From Lineus longissimus (lineage: Eukaryota; Nemertea; Pilidiophora; Heteronemertea; Lineidae), in the NCBI RefSeq assembly GCF_910592395.1, contig NC_088318.1, positions 682,001 through 746,000 on the forward strand: a DNA stretch of 64,000 nucleotides, read 5' to 3'. Positions within the stretch are counted from its first letter, which is position 1; the number at the start of each line of letters is the position of its first letter. Of the stretch, positions 40,034 to 54,136 are shown in pieces. The notes under the pieces were generated by a model. It was not told the origin of the DNA and did not search any database. It saw only the letters and a program-made list of their open reading frames with translations. Both the position numbers and the translations under genes were made by a program.

Positions 40034-40041
40034 TCACGTGA
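40034..40041. promoter_or_regulatory. TCACGTGA E-box
   Basis: Eight-base palindrome inside GTCACGTGAT, in the second ETS-gene intron. One of eight TCACGTGA copies in the window. Confidence 0.3.
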
Positions 40042-40867
40042 TGGCATGGAGCGGTAATTAAATTTAAAGGTCGAACTGCACTTTGGCGGAACATTCGTAA
40101 CTGTCACTGGCGGATTACGTGGAGAGTGTACTGATCGCTGCAGTATGGGCCGCGGTCATGGTGAGATTGTTGATGTAGACCACGCAAAATAAATTCCCGG
40201 ATATGGATCGAACATTTTGGAAAATTGCAATTCACCACTATCCTGCTTGGATCAGCAACTTTTTAAAAGCCAGCTTGTTTTATTGACAAAGGAAAAGCCC
40301 GTAATCCTGCATCGCCGGCGCAGTCTTCAAATTTGAACAACCACAAGTAGGTGTTTTCGAGTGACCTGAGGATTATGTTACATGCAGTTCGATGCAGACA
40401 CAATTCGGACAGATTTTTAAAAAGGGACAATTTCGGATATGACATGAAGCATCATTGTAGGCCTGCTAAGGTTTTCGGATAGATGGAAACATTTTTCACA
40501 AAATAGATGTATAGTTTTATGAAATATCCTCTCAAAACATTGAAAATACTACAAGTGAATTCACCAAAAGTCTACATATTAGGTCTGTATTTCTCCTGCC
40601 CGAAACCGTACAAGTGTCATAATCTATTATCGTATTGACGTAAAATCAACTGAAACCATGAATAGTTTCACACACGATCATTGACTGGAAGCAGTGAATA
40701 AAGTGCTTCATAATTCATTCATCGCACAAACATACTCGACGACAACATAATATGACAATATTAGTGTCAATGCGGCTTGAACTAGAACTCGCATGGTTCA
40801 TCAGATGAGGTAGTACATCAGGGTTTCATTGGGATAAACTAAGATAAGTTTAATGAATTTACCATCA

Positions 40868-40918
40868 ATGTTTTTATATTATCATTTTATATTTTATTTT
40901 ATTTTATATTATCAATAT
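40868..40918. repeat. TTTTA-rich low-complexity stretch
   Basis: Irregular repeats of TTTTA and TATTA. Low-complexity AT DNA, no coding sense. Confidence 0.6.
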
Positions 40919-41912
40919 TTGCGATCATCAGCAAGAACATTCATTTCCAGTGCATTGTTTAGTTCTTGTGAAATCGAAGAAAGGGAAAAAAATATTCTTT
41001 TGGGGCGGGGTAGTTGTAATCAGTATTTTATTGGTTTTTTACGACCCAGCAACGAAAATTCGAAAATTCTCCAAAAAATCTTTCATTTGCAGAGTTACAT
41101 AGACTGCGAACACCGACACATCAAGAAGCGATGCGACAATTTGCACATAACATTTTACACAAATTCACCCAACGCAACCTCCGCGCATTGTGATGCGACA
41201 GTTTAGTCACGGTAAGTTGGTTCGAATTGTCCCGAGGGTATCAGGCTACAATGAGGACAATTTTCCGACTCGTGTCGAGGTTCTCCCATCATTATCATTG
41301 CCCGACGCGTGCCCAGCACACGCTTCGGAAGATGACAAATAGCCCAAAACGCATGACAATGGTCCGTGCCAATAAAACACACGGAAAAAGTATTTTTGTT
41401 AATTCCCACGCCCTTTTATTAAGCGTTGTTTGTAAACGGCTGTTTAACAGACAATTTTCGATATTGGTGGAATAATGAGGAGTGATTGTATGCAAGGTAT
41501 AGAAATGGCCACGTTCAGGTATGAAATCCGTATATTGTTCGTATGCTAACTATCCTTGATATCTGTTCTCCTTTACACCACTGATATATTCTCTGAGAAC
41601 ATAAGTCACTGGCTTTGTTGACGTCAAGAACTCATATGGTCACTTTATATCTTCATTTTAATGTGTTGCTTTTGACTTGAACTAGACCGGCAGTCCGTTT
41701 GGACGCACGGAACCAACTCAGAAGTGGGACCTTTCTCAGTAGTTGACGGCTCGCTTCAATAAAACAGGATTTCTAGCAACAGGAATGCGTACAAATCAAC
41801 CAAATTTAAAGAATGTATTTGCATAGCATTTCTTTTCCTTGTTTAGGGAAATCGCACATCAATGCTTTTGGCAAAAAATTGTTTTTGTAAAATTGAATTA
41901 AAGCGTTCTTAC

Positions 41913-41966
41913 CTTGACCCTGTGGACTAGTCTGCGGTGTCCATGCTGTCTTTCCATATGTCGGAT
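41913..41966 (-). CDS. ERG/FLI1: ERG/FLI1-family ETS factor, internal linker exon (54 bp)
   Basis: A 54-bp exon with a TTATTTCAG acceptor and a CAAG/GTAAGA donor on the minus strand, starting and ending in phase 1. With the split codon it encodes DPTYGKTAWTPQTSPQGQ. The start resembles FLI1 (DPSYDSVRRGAW) and ERG (LPYEPPRRSAWTGHGHPTPQ) linker exons, which supports orthology and the order of exons. It joins in frame to the 75-bp exon and would equally join in frame to the terminal exon if that one were skipped. The upstream partner exon is not recognised. Confidence 0.85.
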
Positions 41967-44900
41967 CTGAAATAATTGAGGATATGACACTAAGATTCAG
42001 AACCTATGATTTTTTTTAGGAAATTTGAAATTAATTTGGCGGAAAGGTTGTCAAAATTGACAGGGGATGTTCGTCATGTGTTAGTGAAGGGCATCACTTT
42101 CTGTCAGTTGAAGAAATGACTAGGCCTATATCAATTGATTTAGATAAAGCAATTGTGAGCAGTATGCACAGGTGTCTGTGGTAAACTTCAGATAAAAAAT
42201 ATTTTGAATGATGGAAAAAATCCCGAAATAAGCTGCCAGTAAATATCAAAGTAAATACGAACTGATTTCTTTGCCTGAGGACTGCGACTAACAAAATGTT
42301 TCGCTGTGATTTTGGCCTACTAGTCAACAATCGAAGCATTCTGTTTAATTGGGTGTATCAGAAAGATATAGGCCTATCGTGTCTGCATTTCAAAAACAGA
42401 TGTTGATTATTACAGTCTATGGATGTCAACTCAGCAGTGCTTCCATTCTCTTGATAAACGTAGTACAACCATACATGGATCCAGGTCCAATGCACAGTTC
42501 AATAAAACACTTTGAATATCGGTAGATTTAATTGAGATTAATGGTTCAAACATTTTAACTATATTAAACATCTTTATCCACACTTCAATGATAAATAGCT
42601 TACTAATTAGCGTGACACTAATGAGTTCAGTGACAACACAGGTTTAGCATTGAATTAGCTTGTTTGAAAATCACGGTTTATTGGCAGATTGGAGGACTTG
42701 GACCATATGGTTCGATGTTCAGTGGCGAAAAGTACACATTGTGACAGGACATGTACAAGGGTGGTGGGAAGAGCAGTCGAAGGGATATGCCATATTTATA
42801 TGAAAATATATTGCATAGTATCTGATGGTTTCTGAATAATATTTGGTGCCCCACAGCTTAGAAAAGTTATGACATGAGAATGATGAATAGGGCATATCGC
42901 AAGTGACTTTCCAAGAGACAGGAATGATACAGTGGACATTATGAAATACAGGTTTTCAATTGTCATTTTGATTGGAGACAGCAGAAACAACCTGTGTTCA
43001 GTTGCTCAGTCGGTGTTAGAGAAAAACGCAAGCGAAAGTTCAACTAAGTGGAAAAATTTAAGATCGGCTAAATTGTCTAGAAATTATCTTAAAAACATAA
43101 AAAACAAAATATCCAAACATCCTTGGACGAGGTTATCTGTATTGCCTCTCATCAATGCCTCATTTTGTACTTAAGCTCATCAATACTTTGAAATAGATTA
43201 CACATCTGAATGACAACATTAGCAAATGTTGCCAACACTAACAAAGACTGAGATGTGAAACCTTTGACAGAAAAATGAAATATTAGAAACAAATATTACC
43301 AACCTGTAAACATCATGCTTGGTATGCCACTAAAGGTGCAGGCCCTGTAATAGTCCTGTTGTTTTATGCTTTGCATAATTGTCCAACACTTCTCACGCCT
43401 TTCCTGTGACCAATCTTAAAACGGGAAATCGAACTCGGATCTTGTTATTTGTAATGTCGGGTTCCGAATCTCAGGATGTTGATATGTTGCCGAGTTCCTT
43501 CCAGAGTTCCGTCTAGATCTCAAAGCTTCAGGATATACTGTACCGTCATCCACTTCTCATTACATTTATACCAAATTTAGCTGTCACAACTCTGATTCAG
43601 CCACACCCAATCACAGACACGCTTTGAATACCGCGTGTGGTGATTGGCTGACGCACGCTATTGTCCCGTCATGGCCGCCGTCAGTAGAAATTAACCAAGT
43701 TGCGAGCACGTGTCCATTGTTTACATCGGGACATTAGAACGCGCTCGCGCTGGGGTCAGTAGCAGTTTAGTCTTATCGGTAGATAAGCCACTTTAGCCAT
43801 AAGTGACAATATTGTTACAATTGAAATGAAAATGATGCGACCAACTCGAGCGTGTGAAAGCGAGTTACAGCTAATTTCGCGGGAATATTGGGAGAGGGTG
43901 TGGGCTTGGTTGTGAAAGCTTCGCTGTTACAGATTTCGACAAAAAGGATTGGAATAATTAGCTGGTTAATTCAACGCGATAGGTTGTTTTATTTTCCATT
44001 AATGAATAGGGGGTGATATGTTGTAATAATCCTATTGTGATTTTATGAAGCTTATCAAAAGCCTAGTACCCAAATGACATAGTGCTGCGCATATGACGTT
44101 ATAAATGGCCAACGCTCACCCTTTGACTAAAACCCCACTTTTTAGGTTCTGAAAAAGTTATAAGGTTTTTCGGTCAACAAAGGCACCAAATGGAAGTTTT
44201 TCAGCTTTTTTTCAAGTTCTCTAAAATCATCTTCAGGAGATTTTCAGTTTTACCGAAAAACCTCTACTTTGTGCACTGTGCATTTAGTTGGCCGAAAATC
44301 CTTCAAATGCTACTAAGAAGATCAAAAACCTTATTTCTAAGAGGGTTCCAGTATACTTCTTTCTCCAGCAGTGTCAATTTACTCGATTCTAAATGTTCAT
44401 TGACTAGATGCATCAGACGCGGCACCTCATTAGCCTTCATATTATTGATCCCCGATAATCTGAAACAATTGAGATTAAAACTAGTTTATCTGTTGTTTAC
44501 GCCCTTATTGTATTGTTTTGAATTGATCTGTTTACTTTAACGGCTCACTCTTACTCATTTTTTATCAGACTCCAACCTAGACCACAAAGAGTTCGCATTG
44601 TTTACCCTCCCGCACTATTGTAAAGTTAACAATACTCCATTCACCTCAGTATTTACAAACTGAATTTTAAATGATTTCTCACAAAATGACCCAAGTCAGA
44701 CTCTGGGAAAATCAGATGTATAAATTATCGCAATGTGATGTATCCACCTCTGATGATAGTGAGCCACATACCAGTTGAAATGTTTGTGAAGTGTCCCCAT
44801 TATCCTCATCCACTTTAGATAACCGTGAAGACTAACATACTTGTCTTTAAATCCGATTGTATACAAAGCAATCTAGCATTTTTAAATATGTATAATATTG

Positions 44901-46027
44901 CTGCTTGAGCTCGGCACAACAGTCCTTCGAGGACGCAGGTAATATTCTAGAAGGGCTTCCTCGCGCAAGCGCGCTGCGCTTTGGGTCGGGATCGGATGGG
45001 GGTAGCCCAAATCCACTTCTAGAGACTTCAATCCCCACTCCTGATGAATGCGCAATCAGTTTGGAACATTTTCCCATACGAACCCGGTCGTGATATGGAC
45101 TACAGGATCACCGAACACTAAACGGTTACAAAACTATTTACGAAAACAATCACGTGGATAAATTGTTAATTGAGCATGCGTACTTGTGTTGAGATGTCCC
45201 CAACTCGAGTACTCTGTAAAGCAAACTTTCCACAAAACCGCCAAAATATTCATCACCGTGATTTTTTCCCCAATATTTGCTTTACCTGATCCCACGGACC
45301 CAATCCTCTTGACGGAATGGCGCATGTTTAAGTATTAAACATTATGTAATGATTGCATACGGTCAGTTTTACAGTGTCTCGCGTGGCTCAATGGCTTTGC
45401 GCGAGGTGGATAACGCGTGGCGCACGTGCACACAATGCGGGAACGAGGCGCTGACGGACCCATCAGAGTCCGCCATGGGAAAATACTGAAATTAGTGCGA
45501 GGGGCAGCGGGCGCAAATATATGACTTTTCCCGGCGCTTTTCTGACTGATGTTGTCGCTCTTTGAAATCAATCGTCTAACTGGTCTCGTCTATTGTCGAC
45601 GAGATTTCACTTTTACTGGTAATCAATTGGATGCATTACTTCGGTCGACCTGGGACTGTGGGAAAGGCGCCAGAACAGTTTCACTTGAGGAAATTATAAA
45701 ACGCGGCCGCATGATGGCAGGTTCTCCTGTCAGGTGCGTGAAGACACGAGACTTTATTTAACAGACATTATGTGGTATTTGATTGAGTAGTTGAGAACTG
45801 AAAAAAAAACCATGATCATTATTGGGTAAATTGAAGTTGATTCTATTTTCTTAGCCTTATGATTCCGTTGATGATGAAAGTGCGAAAAGGGGATCGAGAG
45901 ACACATAATATACCGTGAAAAATTGCTCTTTTCACACTAGCTTTTTATGTTAATGAACGAGTAGACAAATCAAAACCAAACGTTATCGCCTCAACATCTC
46001 AGCTGCAATCATTTACCCCAATAATCG

Positions 46028-46037
46028 GTCACGTGAC
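46028..46037. promoter_or_regulatory. GTCACGTGAC palindrome (CLEAR-type E-box)
   Basis: Perfect 10-bp match to the CLEAR element bound by TFEB/TFE3/MITF-type bHLH-ZIP proteins in animals. No start site is known nearby, so target and activity are unknown. Confidence 0.35.
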
Positions 46038-46742
46038 GGCTCTTTCTGTACCGATCTAAGATACTATGAAGCTCATTTGTACTTTAAATTTCGTCCAGAT
46101 TCAATATCAAAATGTTATTAGAAATTCGGCTCTTGACAATAATTCGTTCGTCCTTATCATCTCCCGCCAATGTTTACAAATTTCCTTTAGATCATACGGT
46201 TTCCCGCCAAAATTTCCGAGTGCGGCTTCCAGAGAGGATGTTCCTACCTCCAGTGATGATGTTTGTTTTCCGGTTCCAAGATGCGCAGTTATCTACTGCA
46301 CAGCGAACGCCATTGATGGATAGTTTGAAGATTACGCACAGATAGAATGAGTGCTGGGTTGTTATATTCTCGAAGTAACGTCATTAAAATAGTTCTGAGG
46401 TACCTCAGGTAGAGATGGGTGATTATTTTGATAATTCGTCACATTTCTTTATAGTTTTCTTTCATCCGATTCAAAGTTACCCAGCAAAATATTTCGGGAC
46501 AAATCCTGTCTTGTCTACCAATAATGTGAGAAAAGGAGTCAAAAAGCAAAGTCATTGAAATAAAATCATTGTTTTGATTGGAAAGTGGTCAATAAGAGTA
46601 CAGGTGCCATGGGGTCATAGGTGGGCACTAATCCTATTTTTCCACGTGATATATCACAACAGACGCCCTCTACGTCACCATTCAGTCCATGCAGTATACC
46701 ACGGTGTTCATAAGTAGCCACTGTTCACACGATGCAGTATAT

Positions 46743-46766
46743 AGTTAATTGTCTTAACAATTAACT
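46743..46766. repeat. Perfect 10-bp stem with 4-base loop
   Basis: AGTTAATTGT, loop CTTA, then the exact complement. AT-rich short hairpin, possibly chance. Confidence 0.6.
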
Positions 46767-49700
46767 TATCGTGGTAATTAAACAACACAACACCTAGAGG
46801 CTGTTTTCACAAATAAAAGCTCTGCTGCTATATTACCATATTGGTTATCATAACAAATTAGCATCGCATTTATTCTGAAATGTTTGCATTTCGGTGATTT
46901 GACGCAACACCTGTCACGCCGCCATTTTGAAGTGGATTTGGAGATTCGGTCAAAATGGCCTGCGGGATGGGAAAAGAGGAAATGTTATTGTGTGTGAAGA
47001 GGAAGTCCTTAGTGAGGCCCGGGTACGACCAAAGTCCTCTTGTCGTGGAGCATGCTATCTTTGTTGTTTTTATAATGATATATTGTTTAAAGGCATAACA
47101 GTATTCCACAGTAGGTGGTGAAGCTAGCACTAATTCGCTGGGAAAAATGCGCATTTGAAAAATGTCCCCTTGATTTGAGGGAATTAGATATGCTTGCATG
47201 CGAATAATGAAAATAGTTATTTGAAATCATATATGAGAGGCTTGACTATGTTTTCGTCAACTCAACTCTTCCAAATGGATGACAAAAACATTAGGACTGG
47301 GTCGTTTTCTTCAGCACATGTAAGGCGTATTTTTATGAGAAAATGTCACTGCATCTCTAGTCAGATTTATCTTTGCTGCTAACCTCCTTAACAATTACAA
47401 TCAGGGAATTCATTCCCGCAGCAATGACAGTTCACCAAATCAACCACTGCGATCCTATTGTCCTCCTCTCTACACTCCACCACATAATGGTGTTCAATTG
47501 TCCACTAATAGCAGCCTAGCATCCCGAGGGAGACCTGGGGTATCCTCGTGGTGGTGTGATAAATACCGTAACATATGGGATACCGATTACAGCTCTGTTA
47601 ACTGGTAACCATACGATGAGCCATTAGGATTAGAGACCAGCTAATTGAAATAGCATTGATGACAATTTGCAAGGAAGCTTTGTGTATCTTAACTTGAGCT
47701 ATTTCAAGTTCTTTTGATGCAATCTTACTTCCTACAGTTTTCGTATTCTGGCTTCTCTAATAGACAGTCCTGTTTGGTCGATTGTTGTCGTAGTCAGTGT
47801 TCCTGCTGGAGACTTACGGTTGGCACTGAAGCTACAGACATGACAGGTCCGGGCTCCAGATTCTGCCCCCCAAAACTCCATGACAGCGTAACAAAATTCG
47901 TTTCTTTTTCTTGTTATCTTTCAATAAAGATCAAGGCCGTCATTTTTTGATGAAATGTCAACAACGTAACAGAGAGAGGAACGTATCAGAGTGAGGAACC
48001 CTTTGTTTCTCAGGTCATGGCATTAGCCGGCACGTGTCAGCTGTCTAAAAAATACGCAGAGCAAACTACATTTTGTATTAGATTCAGCCTGTTTTTTTGT
48101 GAAATCTTGTTTATAGTTTCAGTGATGCGATCTCTGTACAACACCTGAGAGTTCCCGGGGGCATACGCCGAAGTTCATCTTTCTGACTGTTACTTTCTGC
48201 ACCATTTCACTATTTCAATGTTTGACCATTATCTAAACTCGTCAGCGATTACCGTCCATAATGCTCATTCAAAAGACAAATGATTTGGTGCGGTAACTTT
48301 CCCTTTTAGATCTGTAATGTTTGAGAATAGAGTTTTGTCTGCCATTTTCACACCTGCACATTTCTTTTTAAAAATTCAACAATCGATATTTAAGTTTTAA
48401 CAATCAGGTAGTCACTTTGATCTCCACCACTGTTAAAACTAGTGTTTAACAGGACACAATTGAATCTAGCCGACTTTCCAATTGTATATTTCAATTGTGT
48501 GATCAACATATATTTACAGCGTGGCCAACGCACTCAAAGACCATTAGCCAATCCGTTGCATGGGATAGAGATACAAAAGAGAACGTTACAAAATAATTCG
48601 TCTTTATGCTAAGGACGCGTGGTCACGAGAAAAGCCAACTACAATAGCAGGCTATAATGAGAGTTTTAATCATGCCATCGGCCGATCCCTTAATCCTATT
48701 GAAACCCTTCAATGATCTTAGATCTGACGTGTGGTAAGCAAGCAAGCCTATTGTCTACTCATTTCTGCACCCTCAGTTAAGACTCAACGTAAGTAATTCA
48801 TATTCAGTGTCAGTTCCTGGCCAGTGGGCATGGTGAACAGACCGTGGTCGCTCCTGTGTATAAGTGGTAGGCCTGCGATTTACAGGTATATGACTTTCCG
48901 AACTTGGTAATCATGTTGAATATTCTGCTGACTCTTAGTGATATATTGAACATTTTGGATTGGCCTGGTGAATGTTATTGATATATTTGGCATGTTTGGG
49001 TTCTCTATGGTAGGTATGTCATGTTACAAAACATTATTGTGGGCAGGATTTGTGACAGTCCCCGTAGATTGATAATAAGGATTGAAATTATTCTGAGGTG
49101 TTCGTGTGCCAAACTTGAGTGGTAGTCTCTGGGTGTTCTACATGTATGCATTACACGTCAAAAATACAGGGCTGAGAATAATAAAGTTCGTTCCAACAGA
49201 AAGCTGATATGGCTGGCACACATTGGTGCCCTGGCTTGAGTTGATATGTTACAGTACAGGCAGATCTTGTGTCTGAAATATTTTGTACTTTGTTTTAAGT
49301 GTGGCGAAGTTCCCCATATTGCTCACCGACAGAATGTATTCGCTGGTTTGTGTTGCACACGATTATATTGTCACCACACGATAGGCCCTCCAGTTGTAAT
49401 GAAGTGAACTCTTCACTCACACAGCATTATTCCTATTTCGGTTAGTATTAGTCAGTTGTATTAAAGTTGATCAGATAGTAAATCATAAATTGAAAATAAT
49501 TTGTCAAGTGTCTCAACTTCAATGACTACAATGACCAATTCAAACATTTCGTAGCAATTGTGCACGTTCTTCAAAAGAAGTTTGCAATCGTGAAAAAATA
49601 TCGCTATTGTGACCCATTCTAACTTGTGAAACAATTAACCGAGTGGTACCATTGTAATATTGCTAAACAATTTCACCGATTTAAAAGCTGCTAGTTGAGT

Positions 49701-50440
49701 ACTCGTTTAAATTTCACCGTGTAAAACCAAAGCTGTGTTTGAAAAGGTAACATGCTTGAATCATTTATAACTATTTCTCTTTTATAATTTGATGCATTCA
49801 ATTTGGTCAAGTGTTCCAGGATAGTAAATGATCGTATCATTACAAAGAGGTCAGTCGAGAAAATCAGGCAAAGGGAAATTGATATGATACATCAGTTATA
49901 GACCCATGCATCATGTCCAAATAAAGATCCCTATGCGAAGGATGTTGCGTTTTTTAACATACATGCAACAGTACCAATTAATGCTTTGACAATTTGAAAG
50001 GCCGCATTGTTTAACTTCTTGTGCTCACATAAAAAAAATATAACTTATAAACTTACAAGACGCGTGTCAGTGTCTGACGTTGACGATAAAGAAGATCGGG
50101 CCAGGACGGATGTATCCCAGCGTGATGTCACAGTTGACCTGAGGTAGTCCTGACCATAGGTAAGACGGCTGGACCTGAAACTGAGTCACGCAATCAACAA
50201 ACCGAGGCCATCATAACATGACACTCTGACAATGCGCCCAATCCGCGCCACAGCCTGACCTATGGTTGTAATAAGCAGAAACAAAGCATTCTTATCCACT
50301 TGGTCTCGTAACTATGGCAAGTAATATCTTACATGTCGTTTTTTCCGCGATCTCCGAGTGATTTTTTGAAAGTACGCTTATCATTTCATCAATATTGATC
50401 AGTTAATTGTTTTCATTTGCGTCCGCGTCGCAGGGGGTCA

Positions 50441-50454
50441 TCACGTGACACGTG
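50441..50454. promoter_or_regulatory. Two near-adjacent CACGTG E-boxes
   Basis: CACGTG at 50442-50447 and 50449-50454, one base apart; the first is within TCACGTGA. Candidate bHLH-ZIP site cluster without a known promoter nearby. Confidence 0.3.
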
Positions 50455-53235
50455 CTGGTGCGGCCAGTGGTGCGACAAGGCGGTGGAGGTGCGGGCGTTG
50501 TGGTTATATCTTACTGTGTAAGAACGTGGTCTTCAATTATGATGTTGTCTTTCCATCTGATGGGACCAACAGCCACGCCTTTATAACACAGCCGCGGCCC
50601 TTTAGACACAGAAGGCTACATATAGGATGTCCCAAATTGACCTTTTTTCCAATGAAGTTTGCAGAGGTGTAGGCTGCCTGTAGTTGGGTCATTATCACAA
50701 AGTTTTGACTCCGATCCGTTAGGCCTTCGGAATTTACTCACAGTATTCTGGAAAGGCTGTATGTCATATCAGGGTAATGAGAACTCACTGTGCTATAAGC
50801 TGTGATATTGTAGCTCTTTGTTAAGTCACAATCTTCTGTTAACGCGTTTGTTTTGGCGGTAGTCATTAGAGTAGCAGTGATGAACATGATTGCTACTGAA
50901 TAGTCTGATATTTGGTGTCACAATTCCCAAAACAAATGCATGATTCGATAGTAAATTGATGACTCTCCTGTCCACCTGAGTGGCAGTGATGGTAAAGCAA
51001 CTACGCGTGTCACTCCAGCTCACATCTACGGCTGACAGGGAATTACAAGGAAACTGCATTAGTTGGGACACGCTATGGCTGGCTTTGGTTGATGTTGTGA
51101 TGAGATGCGCTATTACCCTGTGCTAAAGCCAGTCAAAGAACGTGGAATGGTTATAGAATGAATAATTTTCACCTAGATCATAAAATCTGGCAACTTTTGT
51201 CAGTACTGGCGTGATCTGTGTGGCATTATTGCTGCGACACTGCACTGTATTCTAAAACACCTCAAACGTCATACATATTAGGCAAAGTCCACCGAGAATC
51301 TCCTTTCGACACATTCCAGCTTCAGCTATGCTACTATTTTGCCTGCGCTGTTCATATCCACAGGTGTGAGGACATCTACTTGCTCAATCGAAGTGCATAA
51401 GGTTGTGCCCTACTTAGAGTCCTCAGGTTGTGCCTTTGTCTTTCGTCTACTCAATGGAACAACGACTTTATTCATGATATCTCAACCGAATTCAACTTTG
51501 ACAAAACGTTTAGATTCTGATTAAACTTCTACTCAATAGAACACGTTATAATTAGCCTGAATGACATTAATCCCGGGAGCGTGAAATTCCATCTTTTTTT
51601 ATCAGGACGTCTATTCAATCCTACAAAGTGTATAAAAAAATGAAACGATGTTATCTTCTCACCCTGTGGTGAAACTGGACGAAACGCCTTTCAGTCCACG
51701 GTGTGGTTTAAGGGAGGACTTTACAATAAGGACAATAGAAGGCAAATATGACAGCTTAAACGGTCCAGTTTTGATTGTCGAGAAGAAGTTTCGCACGATC
51801 GTCACTGAGGTCGACTATTGCACATTAATTCTTAAACTATTGAGTTCTGGCCACGTGGCGTTTGAAAATACCGTACGCCACGAAGAGATTAAAACTGCAG
51901 AAATCCGCTGACAATCACACCGTGTAAAACATATTGATCAAAAGTCTTAAAATAATGAAACGAACTTCGAATTTTTTGTCGAAGTTGCCCTGGAGGGGGT
52001 GTTTCTTTAATATTCTATGAAATGGACTTCTGTGGTGCAGTACTCGGCTCAGCTCAGCCTCCCGCGTTCCAAGCACGGCGTTCCTCAACCCAGTGCCCCT
52101 GAAGCGTTTGGTTATTTGTGCATGGTTGACAAAGCATATGTTCGCGCTGACTTACTTCTATTCGAGGGCAGCGAGGCGGACCGGCTTCTGAATGGCCGCG
52201 ATGGTCACAATCACGGGAGGTTGAGAGATGCACCTCTCCCACGGGTAAATGATGCAATTATTGCTCTCAAACAACAACAGAAATATTTCAGAAATACTTA
52301 TATTATTTTGCGGTGTTGTGGGTCATATTTTGACAGGATCTGGGTGAAAATCAAGGGTGAACACGTCCTATGGGTGATGTTCTGTGGCTTTGTGCGTCGT
52401 AGTCTGCGTTGATGCCTTCTACACGTGGGCCACTGGCTTATCGTGCGAATCATCCAGGTCCGTTTTCCCTTCTTTGTGTTTTTGGTGATAACTTCAAGCC
52501 CGACGCCGCTTCCAGTATTTCGAAACAACCCAGGTGTACCAATCAGCTGCTAAAAGATGGGGGTGCCACTTTGTTTTTGATAGTATTGGTATTATTCTGA
52601 GTTTGGTTCCGGAATGATCAACTAAACAATATCCGATGCACGACTACTAAACCTAAAAAATCATCAATAACGTATCAACTTGCGACTGCTTGACCGACAT
52701 GAAATCAAGCCAAATGTGCAAACCTTAGGACGAACCGATTTTTTTTCGCTAGAAAGTTTATCATTGATATCGTCACAGGATTCGAATCAATTTACTGCGA
52801 AGTGCCCATGTTTTTTCATTCCCTAATCGCTTTTTTAGGACAAACGTTGTCCACGTTAGATGACTTAAGACAATTTCAAATCTAGTGAACAGATTGCACT
52901 TCCTGGTGCTAGAAATCATCATGATCGTGACGACTAAACGGGAGTAAAACATTTGTCAAACCATTACAATTACAACGAACAAACGCCTGGGCGATCAATC
53001 GCCTTGTAAGGAAGAGGAGTTAGGGAGCCCACCGTCCGACCTCATGTCCTACTCCCAAAACGGCCAGTTTATTAATTACCGAAATTAGATGAACTTTTTG
53101 CTTTTTCCGCAGTCCGTGACGTTTCATTTTTAGACCGGGGCAAACGGAGACATTTAATGCTTTTTGAAAATGCGATTTTGAAATTTACATCCATCATCCC
53201 CAGACTAATTATATTGCTTGTTTTTTTGCAAATAT

Positions 53236-53245
53236 ATCACGTGAT
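53236..53245. promoter_or_regulatory. ATCACGTGAT palindrome
   Basis: Fourth copy of the 10-mer also found at 3934, 9563 and 28171. Confidence 0.3.
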
Positions 53246-54136
53246 TTTATGAAGTTTATTGCGACGAACACCGCTGGGGTATCTGCCTATGTAATGATGC
53301 CCCAGTTGTCGTCTGCGCTTTTACGATTTATGTTTTCTTGCTTCAAATTAAACTTTGTTCATCACGATCTAATTTTTTTATCAGACTGCATCATTGTTAA
53401 CAAGATCCATTAGAATTATCCCCTCGCTGACTGGTAAGTAATTGAACATTTTTTAAATAACAATACATCAGCCGTTAGGTCAAAAGAGCTAAAAGAAAAA
53501 TGATTTGTACATGGTCATCTTTTCGATTCCGTCTCTCTGCCCTACAGACAACTCCATGCTCCTTTTCCTAGCCAATCGAGCCTGATTTGATAAGAGTTTA
53601 CGCCAATGGTCACGACTTCCTACAGTTAACGGTTCACATTCGATCACCTCTAACAACAGCCTGTGGAAGAAGATGGTTCTATATCGACCTTAACATGTGA
53701 TTAAATTTCTTGCTAAAGACGAGAAGAGCTAATTAAGACTTGAAGTGTTTGTCACTAGAGTCGAGAATACTTCACCTCAACAGATAGAGACATTAGACTC
53801 ATTAGATCGAAGCAGATGAATGGAAAACCCTGCATTACAGTTTCTTAGATTGAGATTAAGTACACTCTTTAATTTTCGCAGATTTTGGACTGTCGTATGC
53901 CATCATCATCGTAATCATCATCTACATCATCACTGGTACCCTCGATCCACCAGTCGGGGTAGGATTGTTTACTGTGACGCATATCACAACAGCTCATTCA
54001 TCCTAGTAAAAGAAGTCTTAAAAATTATAGCAATAACATTAGCACGATTCCTTTCTCGCCGATCTCGGTATTTGATTTTGACAGTTAAAGGGAAACATTA
54101 CCGTCAAAACAATAATTGCCCTCTTTGCGATAGCTT

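Larger units (their letters stand above)
30047..41912 (-). other. Intron of the ERG/FLI1 gene (about 11.9 kb)
   Basis: Between the donor next to 41913 and the acceptor next to 30046, both phase 1. No further exon is recognised. A donor-like GTAAGATT on the minus strand at about 30352 has no usable upstream acceptor in the right frame. Contents include a G-rich tract at 39120, a perfect hairpin at 37776 and a TTTTA-rich stretch near 40868. Confidence 0.75.

Noticed and set aside
43315-43355. Possible micro-exon with CTATTACAG acceptor on the minus strand
   Set aside because: A phase-1 start gives an in-frame TGA within eleven codons, and the donor is poor.
50057-50174. Exon-like segment on the minus strand with a GTAAGT donor and 39 open codons
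   Set aside because: Ends in phase 0, which does not fit the phase-1 start of the 41913-41966 exon, has a weak pyrimidine tract, and its translation matches nothing in ERG/FLI1.
52017-52412. 131-codon plus-strand open frame with an overlapping minus-strand frame
   Set aside because: GC-rich patch opens frames on both strands; neither translation is recognisable.
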